Origin: Nymphaea colorata
Taxonomy: Eukaryota; Streptophyta; Magnoliopsida; Nymphaeales; Nymphaeaceae
Reading direction: 5' to 3'
DNA length: 64,000 nt
NCBI RefSeq assembly: GCF_008831285.2
Contig: NC_045150.1
Span: 8,010,001-8,074,000 of the forward strand
A program made the translations under genes and the position numbers. Below, piece after piece: positions 14,001-26,303 of this stretch. How positions within the stretch are numbered: position 1 is the first letter of the stretch; each line of letters starts with the position of its first letter. A model generated the notes under the pieces. It was not told the DNA's origin. It did not search any database and saw only the letters and a program-made list of their open reading frames with translations.

Positions 14001-14548
14001 TAGATTATCAGGTTGTTTTCCTGTAAAAGTGTTTCTTAAGGTTGCGAGGTCTTTGTTGTTGGGAAGAGCTCCACTTTTCTGTAATTTTGGTCTCATATCA
14101 AATGTATCGAGCCTCGGCCATCTTGTTCTACATCCATCTATTGTAGACTGGAAAATCAAATGCGTGCTGTTTCCTGATCTAATTAGGTTCATGGGCCTAG
14201 TCGGTGGAAGTAGGCACGTCCAACACCTGTTCCCATGCCAACCCTGCATTCTCAGAATGTGTTTCCTTGTTGTTTCTTATATTGTTCAGCTATCCTCATT
14301 TACTAGCTACTTGACAATATTTTTATTTGTTAGTTTGGTTTTGGTGGATTTTCAAAATTTGACTTGATTTTCTCTTGAAATTGGTTCTAGGTTGATTATC
14401 TTGTTGCTGTTTAATGGGTTATGTTTTGTCACTCATCTCCCTCTTTGTTCTGATAAACAGGTACGACTATCAATTTGAGGTTGATAGTGATGAGTGTAAA
14501 GTCCCCTGTCTCTGTAGATCGCCCAACTGCCGGAGATTCATGAACTAG
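5002..14548 (+). CDS. ATX3/4/5: Histone H3-K4 methyltransferase, ATX3/4/5 type (23 exons)
   Basis: The predicted protein of 1077 aa is a nuclear trithorax-like enzyme that methylates histone H3 lysine 4. Exons: 5002-5949, 6046-6101, 6284-6494, 7355-7480, 7600-7668, 7786-7854, 7940-8031, 8133-8225, 8809-8944, 9045-9150, 9258-9357, 9483-9607, 9843-9988, 10105-10209, 10776-10840, 10914-11118, 12089-12172, 12261-12317, 12401-12490, 12742-12828, 13290-13364, 13484-13584, 14461-14548. All phases join without a stop. Domains: PWWP near residues 258-385 (core YPAWP); C4HC3 PHD near 454-510; extended PHD near 645-830; SET near 937-1055 with [20 protein letters not shown] and YDYQF; cysteine-rich post-SET (CLCRSPNC) ending at the stop. 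Length and domain order fit the Arabidopsis ATX3/4/5 group (about 1020-1040 aa, from memory). The ATG at 5002 is the first in-frame ATG; a second lies at 5026. Introns 3 and 12 need GC donors. The acceptor of exon 17 (after 12088) is weak, so the 884-912 region is the least certain part. Confidence 0.93.
6495..7354 (+). other. GC-AG intron 3 of the ATX-type gene
   Basis: The exon ends GAG and the intron begins GCAAGT, the classical GC-donor consensus, and ends TTTGCAG before the next exon. The only nearby GT shifts the frame and gives a stop early in exon 4. The GC donor restores phase 0 exactly. Confidence 0.8.
9608..9842 (+). other. GC-AG intron 12 of the ATX-type gene
   Basis: Exon 12 must end at 9607 (AAAG) so that the conserved CPVKGGALKP junction of the extended PHD is read through. 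The intron then begins GCATGG and ends GAATAG. Using the nearby GT after GGCATG would give an immediate stop in exon 13. Confidence 0.7.
11753..11863 (+). other. Candidate cassette exon in ATX intron 16
   Basis: Within the 970-nt intron 16 there is a 111-nt (37-codon) open segment. It is flanked by a good acceptor (TGTGTTTCAG) and a donor (GTAACT) and would be phase 0 on both sides, so it could be included without breaking the frame. The segment falls in the poorly conserved linker between extended PHD and SET. I see no homology support, so inclusion is an open question. Confidence 0.25.
13588..13620. repeat. Compound (CT)n-(CA)n microsatellite in ATX intron 22
   Basis: Begins three bases after the donor of exon 22 and runs from CT into CA repeats. 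Confidence 0.9.
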
Positions 14549-17500
14549 AGATATGCTAATTAACATGCCCCTACTTCCCTGCGGCGATTTGTAAGCATCA
14601 AATCAAAGCTGCTGGATATTGGGAAATTGGATAGACTAATCTCCACTGATTTACTTAGGCCGATATTTTATGCTGATCCTCCTGCTCCGTGTCAGATAGC
14701 TGAAATCCTCGATCCATTTTTTTTATAATTCTTTAAAGTGTAATAAGCTCTGCTGATATCATCGTAAATTTGTAAATGTTGGTGAAAGTACCAATTGTTC
14801 ACATTGTTATACGTGCAATTCGATATTCAAGATTTATTTCATTGTAACCTCTCTCTTTCTCTCGCTCACGAATTGTGGGTAGGGGATTGGAGAATTTCAC
14901 GGGGCCTCTGTAGTTACATTGTTCAGGTGCACTGTTGCGTCATATTTTTTTGGACCATTTAATGGCAGACCAACCAATTTCCCAAATCCAAAGTTCAATC
15001 CCCTAAATCCAATAAAACAAGTTTTAAAAATTTAGTGACCAAACAAACCATGTTTTATATCTGGATTCCTTCAAAAATCAAATTTGGATTTATATCTGAT
15101 CCAGCTAATCTTTACAAATCAAATCCAAATTCAATTTGACCAAATCAGTCCTTTTCAAATTTCAGGTCTGATCAAGTTAGATCTTTGCCGAAACAAATCC
15201 TCTTTCAAATCCATTTGGATCCACTTCAAAAACCTGAATTAAGTTTATCTACTTCCAAATTTAATGTCCACATCTGAAATCGAATTTCCCAAAATGGATT
15301 CATTGTTCAAAATCTAAATCAAATCTTGTATCTGATACCAAGAACATAAGATTTTCAAATCCATACTCCAAAAATTACAAGTTTGGGTCCTCAAATTCAA
15401 GCCTGGGTCGATGACAATACCTTCGTGTTTAACTTCAAACTTCGGATCTTTGTAATTTACATATCGGTGTCCTTTAAAAATTTAAAATTTTATAGAGATA
15501 ATTTTTTTTTCACGAGACACCAAACATTTCGGTAACAAATTTTTTATTAACCATGGTGCAGTGACTCAGTTATCATGGAGCTATCCTATATAACTAAACT
15601 CAAATTCACCCAAGTTCAACACTATGGGGCCTTCACCTATCTTCGGCCATTATTTTATCCTTTAACCTCTGGATCTTTGCTATTTAAACCCGATCACTAT
15701 TCTTACCCTTCGTTTTCGAACCGACCCATAAACTCATGACCGCGTAAATCGCCATGGGACGAATCGATTTCGAATTAATTTCAGCTCGGATCGAATCGAG
15801 CCAATCATCGTCTTCCTCCACATAGTCAATGCTCATCGTCTTCACTTGCTGAGACTGGGAGACCGCCATTTTTAGCGACCCTGCAGGACCGGCACCACGC
15901 ACATAATCAGGCGCTTTGTAGCTCCACCCAAAGCCGGCCGACTACAAAGCCTACAACCATTGCATAAGAAAGAGGGGCCACTACTACCTCGCGAACGGGT
16001 GATCTTCTTTTCGTTTCGCAGCAGGGAGGGAAGGAGAGGAGGCCTCACCGCCATGTTGAAAAGGATGGGTCACACCGGACCAGAGGTGGAGGCACCCCGT
16101 CGCTGAGGATGACAGCTGCACCCCCAATCCCTCGGCTGTTGGCCCCCCCCAATAACTCGGGGAGGAATGATCGTTTCGAAAAGAGCACAGGGTTAACCCG
16201 CAAGGTGCGAAGCCTCTAGAACAGCCTTCATGAGAAATATAAACCATGCCCTTGCTAGGTTCAGAGGCCCGAACCATTAATTTCATGAGTAGAGCACGAA
16301 AATTTTCATGAAATCGGCCAAAATAAGAGTTAGAACTCTATGCTTACTGTATGCTCCGGATGGTTTGTCTAAAAGCTCGATGAATTATTGAACCATTACG
16401 GCATCATGGTTCATGGCTGCTGCTCATGTCATTGAGTGTGTGACAAATTTTTAACTTTTAATCATCCAACAACAATTATACACATAGCAGTATAGTTACT
16501 CCTTGTTTATAAGCACTAAACTTTCCAACTCTCCAAGCCCTTTACTCTGATCAGTGATGAGAATAAGGTCCCAGCGTAAATATTTTGAACTCCCCTTCTG
16601 TAGATTACACTATTTGGGATTACAAGTTACTGTTGACGTTAACTTCACAGAATTGAAAAAAAATTCCTCGAACTGGGTCGTTAACTCTGTCCAGGAGGGG
16701 CGGCATTCGGATAAAGTTGAACCTAATTTCAAGTAAATTACCATCACTGAGATTCAGTCTCAAAATTAAAGACACTCTCCATAACTGAACCTAGTTTAAA
16801 CGATTTTCATCCTGCGGACCTTCTTTTAACGTTTCTCCGAAGCATTTCCGGCACATTTTTATGCCAGTAAAGGCGTCTCGCCATTCTTTTACGTATGCTC
16901 ACATTCGTTGTTTCTCTTCCCGCATTAAGATGCATCAATCAAACTTTTGCTGGCGCCTCTTCCCTTTTACAGGCGCTTTTCTTTTTCCGTGCCATTGGAT
17001 ACTGGAATTCTTATATGATGATTCATATTCTAATGTTAACTGTATATAGGTACACGCATACACATTTTGGTTACAGAAGAAAAAGTATGAACGACTATAT
17101 TTCAAATCATGCTAAGAAAAAATTGTGTTCTTTATATGTACTTTCGATAAAATTACTCATACCACTCGAATTTTCAGTTCAATAGTTACGCTTGAGGAAC
17201 GCCCCTCGAGGAATTATTAACTATCATTCAAGTAAACTTGGCCCTTCAAGATCTTCTCACTTTATCATGAGGTGTGGACCAACTTTGTTAAAATTGGTTT
17301 TTCATCTTACTATCCAACAAAGAGTAAAAACTCCCACCCTTCCCGAATCTTCCTACGATGACATGTTATGCCTATTCACACACCCTTAACTCAGCTATGT
17401 TATGCCCCATAATGCAAACCCCTAAATATTTTCAACATGGCTGGAACTTCATTCAACCTTTATGTTACTCATGAAAGTTCATTTGTATGAAAAGGAAAAC

Positions 17501-18590
17501 ATCTTATCATAACATGAAAATGATGAAGTGTGGGTCCTTTGCCGATTTTAGATTTTTAAAGGGTCCATTCTTCCGGCTCACGTATTAGGTGGTCTATTTT
17601 ATTTCCACCAAGAAAATATATGCATACAATTTCTTGGTTATTTTACATGGTCGAGGAAGAATCTTAATTCTACAAGATGCATGTCTTGGTTGGTGAAGGT
17701 GAACCGGCAGGTTGACTTCGTGGGTAAGTTATTTGTCATTTTATATAAACAAACCATCAAGCAAATGATTTTTTTTTTTTCTTTTTTCTCGTTACCGACA
17801 AATTGGAAGATATTTCGTGACATCAATATATTGTGCACCAAATTTCTCCTTAAAAAAAGTACAAAAAGAGATAGTTTTGTACCTATTTGACAATAAAATT
17901 ACAGCAATACCACCGCAGTATAAGGAACCAACCGGTGAGCCTGTCATTCGTTTGGCGCGGAAGGCCGGTAGTTTCAGAAACCGAACGTTGAGCCCATGGC
18001 AAACTAGTAATTTGTCTCACAGTGGAGACTCTAAAAGACAACCACAGCCCCAACCTGACGGTGCAAGCCCGCCAATGGGCCCGGCGCCCACAAAACTTTC
18101 ATCCAACGGGTCGAATCCTTGATCCAAGTATGGCTTCATTGAATCATTTTGAAATCAGTATCTCCACCCAGGATTTATATGGGGATTTTTCATTTTTGGG
18201 TACAGAGTGTGGACATTATTATTTTTTTATTGTTTTTGTAGTTCTTAACAAATTTAATTAAAATGGGTGGCCTCCTTCAATCATGTTTCAACACCTTTCT
18301 TTGAAAGTTGGTGCACTTAAGGGGTCATTGGATGTAAAAAACTGCCTGATGCAGATTTATAAAACACTTGTTTTATCTTTTATGAATCGTTGATTTATAA
18401 AACGAAGTGTTATTGTTGTCAAACAACCCTTAATTATATATTGTTAAATAGATTTTATGTCTTCATCTTAGTTGGTCTCATCAAAACGCTCGCTTTCCTT
18501 ATCATTACAAGTATCGCGTTCATTCCTTATCAAGTATTGAAAATTTTAGATGTTTCGAGGACTATGATATGATCTGATCTGCTCACTTTC
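14549..18590. other. Intergenic region between the ATX-type gene and FBN11
   Basis: The first few hundred bases are the 3' UTR of the methyltransferase gene. The rest holds AT-rich DNA with no gene I can identify. A 72-codon minus-strand frame at 15684-15902 contains an acidic stretch (YVEEDDDWLDSIRAEI) that looks protein-like, but no splice-consistent continuation was found. It may be a gene fragment or chance. Confidence 0.45.
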
Positions 18591-18890
18591 CTTCACAAAC
18601 CAGGAAGAGAGATCTGACAGCATGGGTGCTCCGACCCGAATCTCGCATCCGCGTGCCGGAATGTATCCGACCCGTTTAGCGGGCAGGGGCCTTCTCCGGG
18701 CACGCACCCCACGTCAGGTATACGAGAGCCGTCCGCATGGTACGGCAGCTCTTGGCGGGAAGAAAACGTGACGAGCGCGAGCATTCGGGAGGTGGGGCGT
18801 CGGGCAACGGCGGTGTCCTCTCGTGGGGCAACGCAGCAGGCGTCCTCCACCACGTTGCTTCCACGCCTCCCTCTCTTTCTTCCTCTTCTC

Positions 18891-18897
18891 TATATAT
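18891..18897 (+). promoter_or_regulatory. Candidate TATA box for FBN11
   Basis: TATATAT follows a long pyrimidine-rich tract and sits in a GC-rich promoter-like stretch. ACGT cores occur upstream (CACGTCA near 18709 and ACGTGACG at 18766), which are typical bZIP-type binding cores. An untranslated first exon of about 18920-19009 would follow, ending at a GTAAGC donor at 19010 and joining the acceptor at 20379. Confidence 0.4.
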
Positions 18898-20385
18898 CAC
18901 TCTTTGACTCCTCCCGTTCCTGCTCTCCCTTCTCTTCGGTGGACGGAATTCTGCCTCTCCCGGGCGCGGAAGAAGCCAACAAGAGTTGGACAACCCTTGA
19001 TGCTCCTTTGTAAGCATTTCTGGTTCAGTCCTTCTTTTTTCGGTTATATTTCTTTTCTGTTCCTGTAGTGAGCAAATTCGGGGTCTCTTGATTTCGTAAA
19101 GCCCCTGGCCTTCGTGGAAATAGGACCATTTTGTCACCTCCCGGATTGTTTCTCTGGCGACTCTGTTTGAGTTCGGGGAATTGGGGTGGTCTTTAGTTGA
19201 GGGTGGTGACTGGTGAAGTAGGAATTTTCATGGAACTAGTATCCAATTCCATTCAAATTAATGAATTCATGCATGCGCTTGAAAGAAAAATAAAAAGGGA
19301 AAGGGCTTCACGCTTGAACGTAATACAGCTTAGACTTGTAGTCTTTCCTCATTGAGAGTTCCTGAGAAACATGAATTGTGGGATCATGTAAGCTGTACAT
19401 TCTAAGATCCTTTTGGAGGGAAGAGTTTCAATGTTTAGTTTTTCTTCATATCTGATGATGGTTGTTTGAGGAGCCCGCTGTTAGGGAAGCGGACTGGGAC
19501 TACTGGGGTTCAGTTCCTGACTATCCTAGACGGTTCTAGAAAAGGACTAACATAGGTGCTTGTTTGATCTGAACTTAGAGGTGTATACTTAATGGAGATC
19601 ATGTGTTTAATGAGTTTTACTTCCACTTTGTTTTTGGAGTGATCAAGTCTCAACTGCAAACTTTGTATTGGACACGATGATAGATATTTGCATTGAACTT
19701 CATGATAGAAAGAGTTAAGCTTCTTATTTAAATCATTTTTTTAGTTAAAAAATGCATTGATTCAGATTAAATGACAAACGTGCTATACATAGGAACATAG
19801 AAAGAACATTACGTATATCTTCTATTGCATTGTTCAGACCATTTGATCATTCAAAACCTCACAATGACTACCATAATACCATTCTGTTAATATCTTTGTG
19901 CTGTCAAGTGTCAACTGCATGCAATTAGTTTACAGCAATTCTCTGTGAACGTAAATTTGTAAACAGTAAATTTAGTAAGCTACTCCAGTCTAATCCCGTC
20001 ACAGATAGGAGCACTGAAATTATGTAAGAGAGGAAGGAAAAATTGCTTCACCTCACTTCTAGTTAGTTGCTAGAAATCCCAAGTGTCACTATGGGTTTGG
20101 AAATATGAATTGCATGATAACAGTGTTAACCGGCTCTAGGTTATACATACAATGTCGGTTTGGTATTCTCTTTGGCATTAAAGATTGATTCATATAACAG
20201 GACTTTATTGTGTTACCAGACACCTAATATGGTTACATGATGAGCAAGCATGCGATTCTTCGCAAAGTATGCTTATGATGTTGTTATCTTTCATGGAGGT
20301 TTGTGAGATGAAGCAATGTAGCTCATGCTTTTTAAGTCAATTGCTCCTGACCAGTTTTGTCACTTTTTCTCATTCGCAGGCATAT

Positions 20386-22863
20386 ATGCTAATGGCTTTT
20401 TGTGGAACCAATCCACCATCCAATGATTTTGTTATGATAAGTCGATATCAACTGAACAAAACAAATATACCACTAATGGATTTAAGAACTGGAAGCAACC
20501 TGCTTAAATCAAGTCAACAAAGATCCTACAATTTGTTCTTAAATGGAAAGCAAGCGAGACCTTTGAGTAGAAAACCTTTACAAACAGAATGTTCTGCTAA
20601 AAGGGTTGCAAATAGAGAATCCCATGGAAGTGAAAAGTGCATAGATACTGTTCTTGATGTGGGAGAGGAGGAACCTGCCATCACCAGATTCAAGATGTCA
20701 GACTTTTCATTGTGTGATCGTGTCAGCATTGGCCTTGCAGGCAGGGTATGCTCTTGGTCTTCAGCTATCATCTGACTATCAAGAAATGAAATTATTTCAG
20801 TATTTTTATGATGCAAAGAGTATGTCCCTCTTCAAGTGGTTGCCGTTTGTAATCAAATGGGCTTATTTTGAAAGTAAATTATAATTCATATTTCTACAGG
20901 GGGATGAAGTGATTTTTGAAGCCATTGTTAGAGATCCTGACAGGTTAGTTCTGTTGAAAGTCTTTTGATGCCCGAAGAAGAAAAAACTGACTATTACTGA
21001 GGACTTACTCCTTTTTATATTTCCAAAAATAGTCCGCTTTACAAATCAAAAGTTGTGCTGCGACAACTTACTACCTCCCAAGCACAAAGAAGAGGGAGAC
21101 GGGCCTTGGAGGTGGATTTTTTTGCTTGTATCTTCTTTTCCTGTATCTTAACAATTTTATTTATCTACAGTCTACTCATATGCTTTCTTCTTTCTGATGT
21201 GCAGGTTCTGAAGAAACTTGCTCGTCGTCACCTTATGTACCATTCATATGCAATGCAGGTTCATGGCTATGTATCACCGTCAAATGGTGCTGATCATGGT
21301 TCTTTTGTTCTGGTGCATGGAGTAGGTGGCCAAATCTGAGAAAATCGTGTTACCTATTTCAGTATTAATAGATTTTGTCCTCAGTTGATTAGATGTTAAA
21401 ATGTTTCCAGATGGATTTTTCCTTATTTACAATGTTTGAAGTGGTGTTCATAAATTTTATCTGTTGTCTTTACATGGTTTCTTTTATGTAGTACCATGGG
21501 AGTTACTCTCTACAACATTGGCTTCAGCTTGCAAACTGGCTTCCTACCTTAGAGGCTACTCTAGCATTGGATGAAGAATGTGCTAGGAGAGTCGGTGATG
21601 ATACAATTGGAGGGCCTGCTGTTACACGACAACTGAGATTAATTAGAATTCTAATGAGGGACCTTCTGATTGGAGTAAGCTTTTCTCTTTTGTCCTGCAA
21701 GCCACAGTGTTGCACATTTCTTTGTTCAATGCTTGGGCTACTCATTGAATTGGACTACTTTGTTTGACGATCTGATCTGAATGCAATTTGTGTAAGTCCT
21801 TTGTTACCAACCTAACATTAATTACAGAGTTATGCTATCCTGCCTGTTTAGGTGAACTACTTGCATAGCCATGGACTTGCTCATACAGAACTGAGACTGG
21901 AAACTGTGCACATCAGCCCAGTGGATAGACATGTCAAAGTAAGCTGTTGATGCTATTTCTTAGTCTGTAGCTGCACCTCTAGTTCCTCTTGTTGAATTTT
22001 CCATTGTTTGTTATCAATACAATAAAAAAAGAGATTATGTTGTTCTTTTTCTGTTGTCAGGCTCCTTACACTGTATGTAACGCTGCTTAACATGATGCAT
22101 GCTACTTTGTTTATTCTGATGGCTCTTGACAGGAGAATTTTTCGAGGAGATATTTTTGACTAGGTGATCATTCCTTTTGCTGCATAGTTCCAGCCTTCCA
22201 GGTTTTAATGCATTATAATCTATTTTGTAGGAGGAACTTGCACTTGAGTTGGTGGTTGGACTGTGGACGATAAAACAGTTTGTAAACACATAATGCAAGC
22301 CTTATTGGTTATATAACGTGACATGACATAAAAAAAAAAACACAATTTTAATTTTTTATTCTAAAAATTCATTGAAAATTGAAAAAACAAGAAAGCACAA
22401 AATCTAAGAAAAAAGAATCCATGAAAAACGTGAATTGCATAAAAATAACAAATATAACAAGTATATGCTACCCACAACATGCAAACTTTCATTAGGGATA
22501 ATTAAAATTGCTGTCGGTACTTAAAAGTTAAATAGGCATCAAAATAAATAAGTTTTATTTTGCATGAGTTACTCCTTAGAGTCTTGAAACAACATAATGG
22601 CCACAAGATTGAAATTTCTGTTTGTTTTGGAGGACAAACATAGACTGTTATGCAGAAAACCATGAAAGCTTTAGTTTTGGTATATGAAATCAGCTCTAGT
22701 TTTTATTCTTAAATATGCAATAATGCCTTTCATGACGTACTTACTACTTAGTATTGTAAGAATTTATGTAACTTTTAACTTACTTTTTCGTTTAACGTAA
22801 GATATGACTCCACATCATAGGATACAAATAACATTGGGTGTACCTGGGGGCACATTCTCTCTT

Positions 22864-22955
<92 letters not shown>

Positions 22956-25900
22956 GTTGTGTCCTTGTACCCATGTTTCTGGAATTGCTTTGTGTCCATA
23001 TCTACTTATGTAGTCAAACGTGCTATACAGGCCTAGTTGGTGGACCATCAAAATGGTCTTAGCAGCACCTAGGGAGGCTAAAAACAGTAAAGTCAAGAAA
23101 GAAAAATCAGGAGAAAAAGAAGGCTGAGAAAAAAAAATGAGAGAGAGAAGAGATGAACAAAGAACGACAAAATAGAAGAAGAAGAAAAAGGGAAAACCTT
23201 TTTCTAATGCATTTTCTTTACTTGACACCTAGATGTCACAGCCTAGTTGAAGGTGGCACCGAAGGCTTCGTTATGCTTTTGGCTGCAAAGGTATCTGCAC
23301 ATGCACCTACATGCATGTGACACAATATTTGAGTTGTTTGAGAAGAGTCATGTTTCTTTAGAACTATTCAAGCTAGATCCAGCTGAACTAAAGGCCTTTG
23401 GTTCCAGTTTGGTTCTGTCATGCATCTTTTAGAAGACATCTGTATACCAGATTATTTGGATATGTGTTCTTTTTTTACAAACTTCCCTTCTTTCAGGTGG
23501 GGATTCTTGGAAATGCTGCTGATTTTGATGATGGAAATCCAACGGAGAATACACTTGAAGGAAACAATGACAGGCGGAGAATGATGATTGCATTTGACAT
23601 GAGGTAGGAGAAGTTTGCTTTCAAGTTTAATTTGATGTTTCATTACTTAGAACTTTTTTTGGCTGCTTCTGCTTTTTTATATGTTTGCGTAGTTGAACTG
23701 ACTCACCTGCCCAACATATGTATATTAAATGTTTTGTTTCTTCCTTTTTGCATTGAACAGGTGTGTGGGGTTTATGATGGCAAAAATGGTCTTACGAGAA
23801 CTAATGGATCCTTCCATCTTCATGAAGTTCAAGTCTTTCCTCACAAAAGTAAGATGCTGATTATCTCCTTCGCCCCTACTCCCCCTACTCCTTTTGTCAC
23901 CCCTTCACCCAGTACCATGCAGATGCACACACCTACACAAATCAAGATCGTTTTTTATTATTCTATCTGTTAATCCAGGGAAATGATCCATCGTGCTTGC
24001 GTGAGTTTCTCTTGCCAATCCTAAACAAAAGTTCTCCTTCGGGCAGTTCTGGTCTTCAAGTATGTATCTGATTCTTTGGCAACTTAAGTTACTACCTTGT
24101 CATGTAAATTTATTAGGATGTGTTCATTTTGAGGGGAGACAATCATGGGCCATTGAAGTGAGTGCTTTCAAATGATAACTGCATCCGTTGCTTTCAGATA
24201 CTTGACAGGAATTGGGGTGCTGGATGGAATCTCCTGTCATTAATGCTTGCAACAAAACCTTCTGAAAGAATAAGGTAACAATTTTTCCACTGAAGAATGT
24301 GGTGTATCATCAAATTGCTAGTTCAGTAGTTGTCCTTTCTTTTCTTCCTTCTCTGGCTTACTGGAGGAGGAATACCAGCACCTACCATGTAACCTGGAGT
24401 TGTCTACAAAACATTCAACAGAAGCACTGGTTTCTAATCAAAATTTGTCCTGAAATCCTTTTTTTCCTTTGATCCCCACTTGACCTGTGGTTTGATAAGG
24501 CTGGAAATCAGCTTATCAATCACCTAACCATCAGGCTTGTAATAAATGTGTCATGCATTCCTTATTTTATTTCTATTTTATGTGTGACTGTGACCTTTTC
24601 CCTTTTTTACCTTCAAAGATAAAGATGATGACCTTTTCTCCACCTGCATGATCATGACTAGCATTTTCTCCTGATCTGATCTTCAAGCTTAACTTCATCA
24701 GCCAGGTCCATGAGCATGTGAAAGTTTCTGCCTGTGCAATGAAACTGATGTCATTAGAATTTTAGAATCATATCTGCTTGTGTTTTGTGATTAACGTGTC
24801 TATTGGTTTCTCAAATGCAGCATGCAAAATGTTAAAAAATTTTGGCAATTCTTATTGCTTTAGTAATTTGAAGAACTGCCTATCCCTGCAGTTGCTTAGA
24901 TGCACTTCGGCATCCCTTTTTATGTGGCCCAAAGTGGCGGGTGGACTCATCAGTTGATATCATTAAGTGGGGAGTAGGTTCTACTGCTGTTCGGATCACA
25001 GAGGAGTATATATATGGTCGACATCAGGTAAGCATGTGACTCTTTAATAATTTGCTTGTGAACTTCACAATTCACCTCCTTAGCCTATGGTATGTTTTTG
25101 CAGTTTTACTAGCTGGCAGCCACTAGCGTGTGAGCGTGAATAGGTCTAGAGGTTGATGAAACGGCCTTTGGCTTTCGCTTATTGTCTAGATAGAGATGAA
25201 TTGGGTTTCTTGTTCCCTTGATAAACTTGCTGCATTAGTTTCTTCGCGGGGTGAGAATCATATGTGTGATGGCAATCGACTGAGATGGAATCAAGTAATA
25301 TGTATCCACTTGATCTCAAATTTGATCTTGTTTACCATCTTTATAAACAAAATTATAGAGTAGTAGGATAAAATCTATCTGGTCCTAGAACAGTTGTTTA
25401 TGGTGAAATTAGCAAAGCTACCATGGCTGCTACTGACGAACATTCTTAGATATGGAGGTATTATCTCTTCCTACAGTCATGCAGGGATAAATGGTGACAA
25501 CATTCTTTTGCTGTTAACAGCGGAGTAGGTTGGCATACTTCATTGAGCTGATGGAGAAGCTTAATCCTTACCCAGAGCTGAAGGTAAAACTTGTACTGTT
25601 CTAGTCGGTATCTCTTTTTGTGTGCATTTTCTGTTGCAGCTGTTAAAACAGGAAATTGTTGCAAGTGCAGAACTGGAATGAGTTCCTGCCAGGAACATGG
25701 CGCCTTTTATATTCCACTGGCAGGCATATTGGTCTCACTCTCCGCCAGCCTTTGCCAACTATCCTTATTGGCAACGCACACCTGGCCTTTACTCCATTGT
25801 CGGATAATTTCTTATTCATTCAATCCAATGTAGATTTTACGGTCATCTCTGCCACTCAATGGCCACACAACAAAGTTGGCGCTGCTGGGAAATTGCAGAT

Positions 25901-26303
25901 AACTTGTAAATCTAAAGTTGCAGAAGGTAGTTGGATTTATGGAAGTGAGGAAATCGATGACAGGCCGAGTTTAATCCAGTCTGGTTCTCAAGAATCGTCT
26001 GCCAGAAAACCTACTAACAGAAGGGTATGGAGGAGAGCAAGCCCGGTTGAGGATATCCCACAGGCACTTCCCGTTGCTAGCCTCTTACCAGGAGAAATAG
26101 AGGTGACAATGAATCTGGATGAAGTGCCAGAAGATGTAGAGGGGATGAAGAAGGTCTTGCGGGAGGTTCGTGTGCAGATCCCACCTGAGATGTTCGATGT
26201 CTCGAAATTAGTTTGTGCGACATATGCTGATTCAAGATTATTGATTTTGCGAAGTGTTGCAGGTTCTGCACTCCTATTTACGCGTACACCTGCACAATCT
26301 TGA
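20386..26303 (+). CDS. FBN11: Plastid fibrillin with kinase-like domain (FBN11/PAP14 type)
   Basis: Predicted 684-aa protein related to Arabidopsis FBN11 (also PAP14 or ORG1; about 670 aa, from memory). Coding exons: 20386-20745 (exon starts at 20380), 20900-20943, 21033-21111, 21205-21321, 21492-21674, 21852-21938, 23497-23603, 23761-23848, 23979-24059, 24198-24274, 24892-25027, 25521-25583, 25671-26303. All junctions are in phase. The N-terminus is rich in Ser, Lys and Arg with few acidic residues, as in a chloroplast transit peptide. Residues about 107-430 form a kinase-like fold whose catalytic motifs are degenerate (HTELRLE in place of HRDLKxxN). Residues 475-684 form the PAP/fibrillin lipid-associated domain. 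The start follows an acceptor at 20379, and a second in-frame ATG comes two codons later. FBN proteins sit on plastoglobules or thylakoids; the exact role of this member is not readable from sequence. A truncated copy of the last three exons lies at 35392-36770. Confidence 0.92.
22856..22955. repeat. 100-bp compound (CT)n-(CA)n-(TA)n microsatellite
   Basis: Three dinucleotide tracts run directly one into the next inside FBN11 intron 7 (21939-23496). Open frames over this stretch are artefacts of the repeat. Confidence 0.95.

Noticed and set aside
18676-19137. 153-codon minus-strand frame over the FBN11 promoter
   Set aside because: Antisense to a GC-rich promoter with TATA on the plus strand; no motif and no downstream exons.
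20185-20385. 67-codon in-frame extension upstream of the FBN11 ATG
   Set aside because: A good splice acceptor at 20379 places the exon start just before the ATG at 20386. The upstream frame is intronic and lacks homology.
22775-23228. Frames of 74-137 codons across the microsatellite in FBN11 intron 7
   Set aside because: Made of Cys-Val, Thr-His or Tyr-Ile dipeptide runs created by the dinucleotide repeats.
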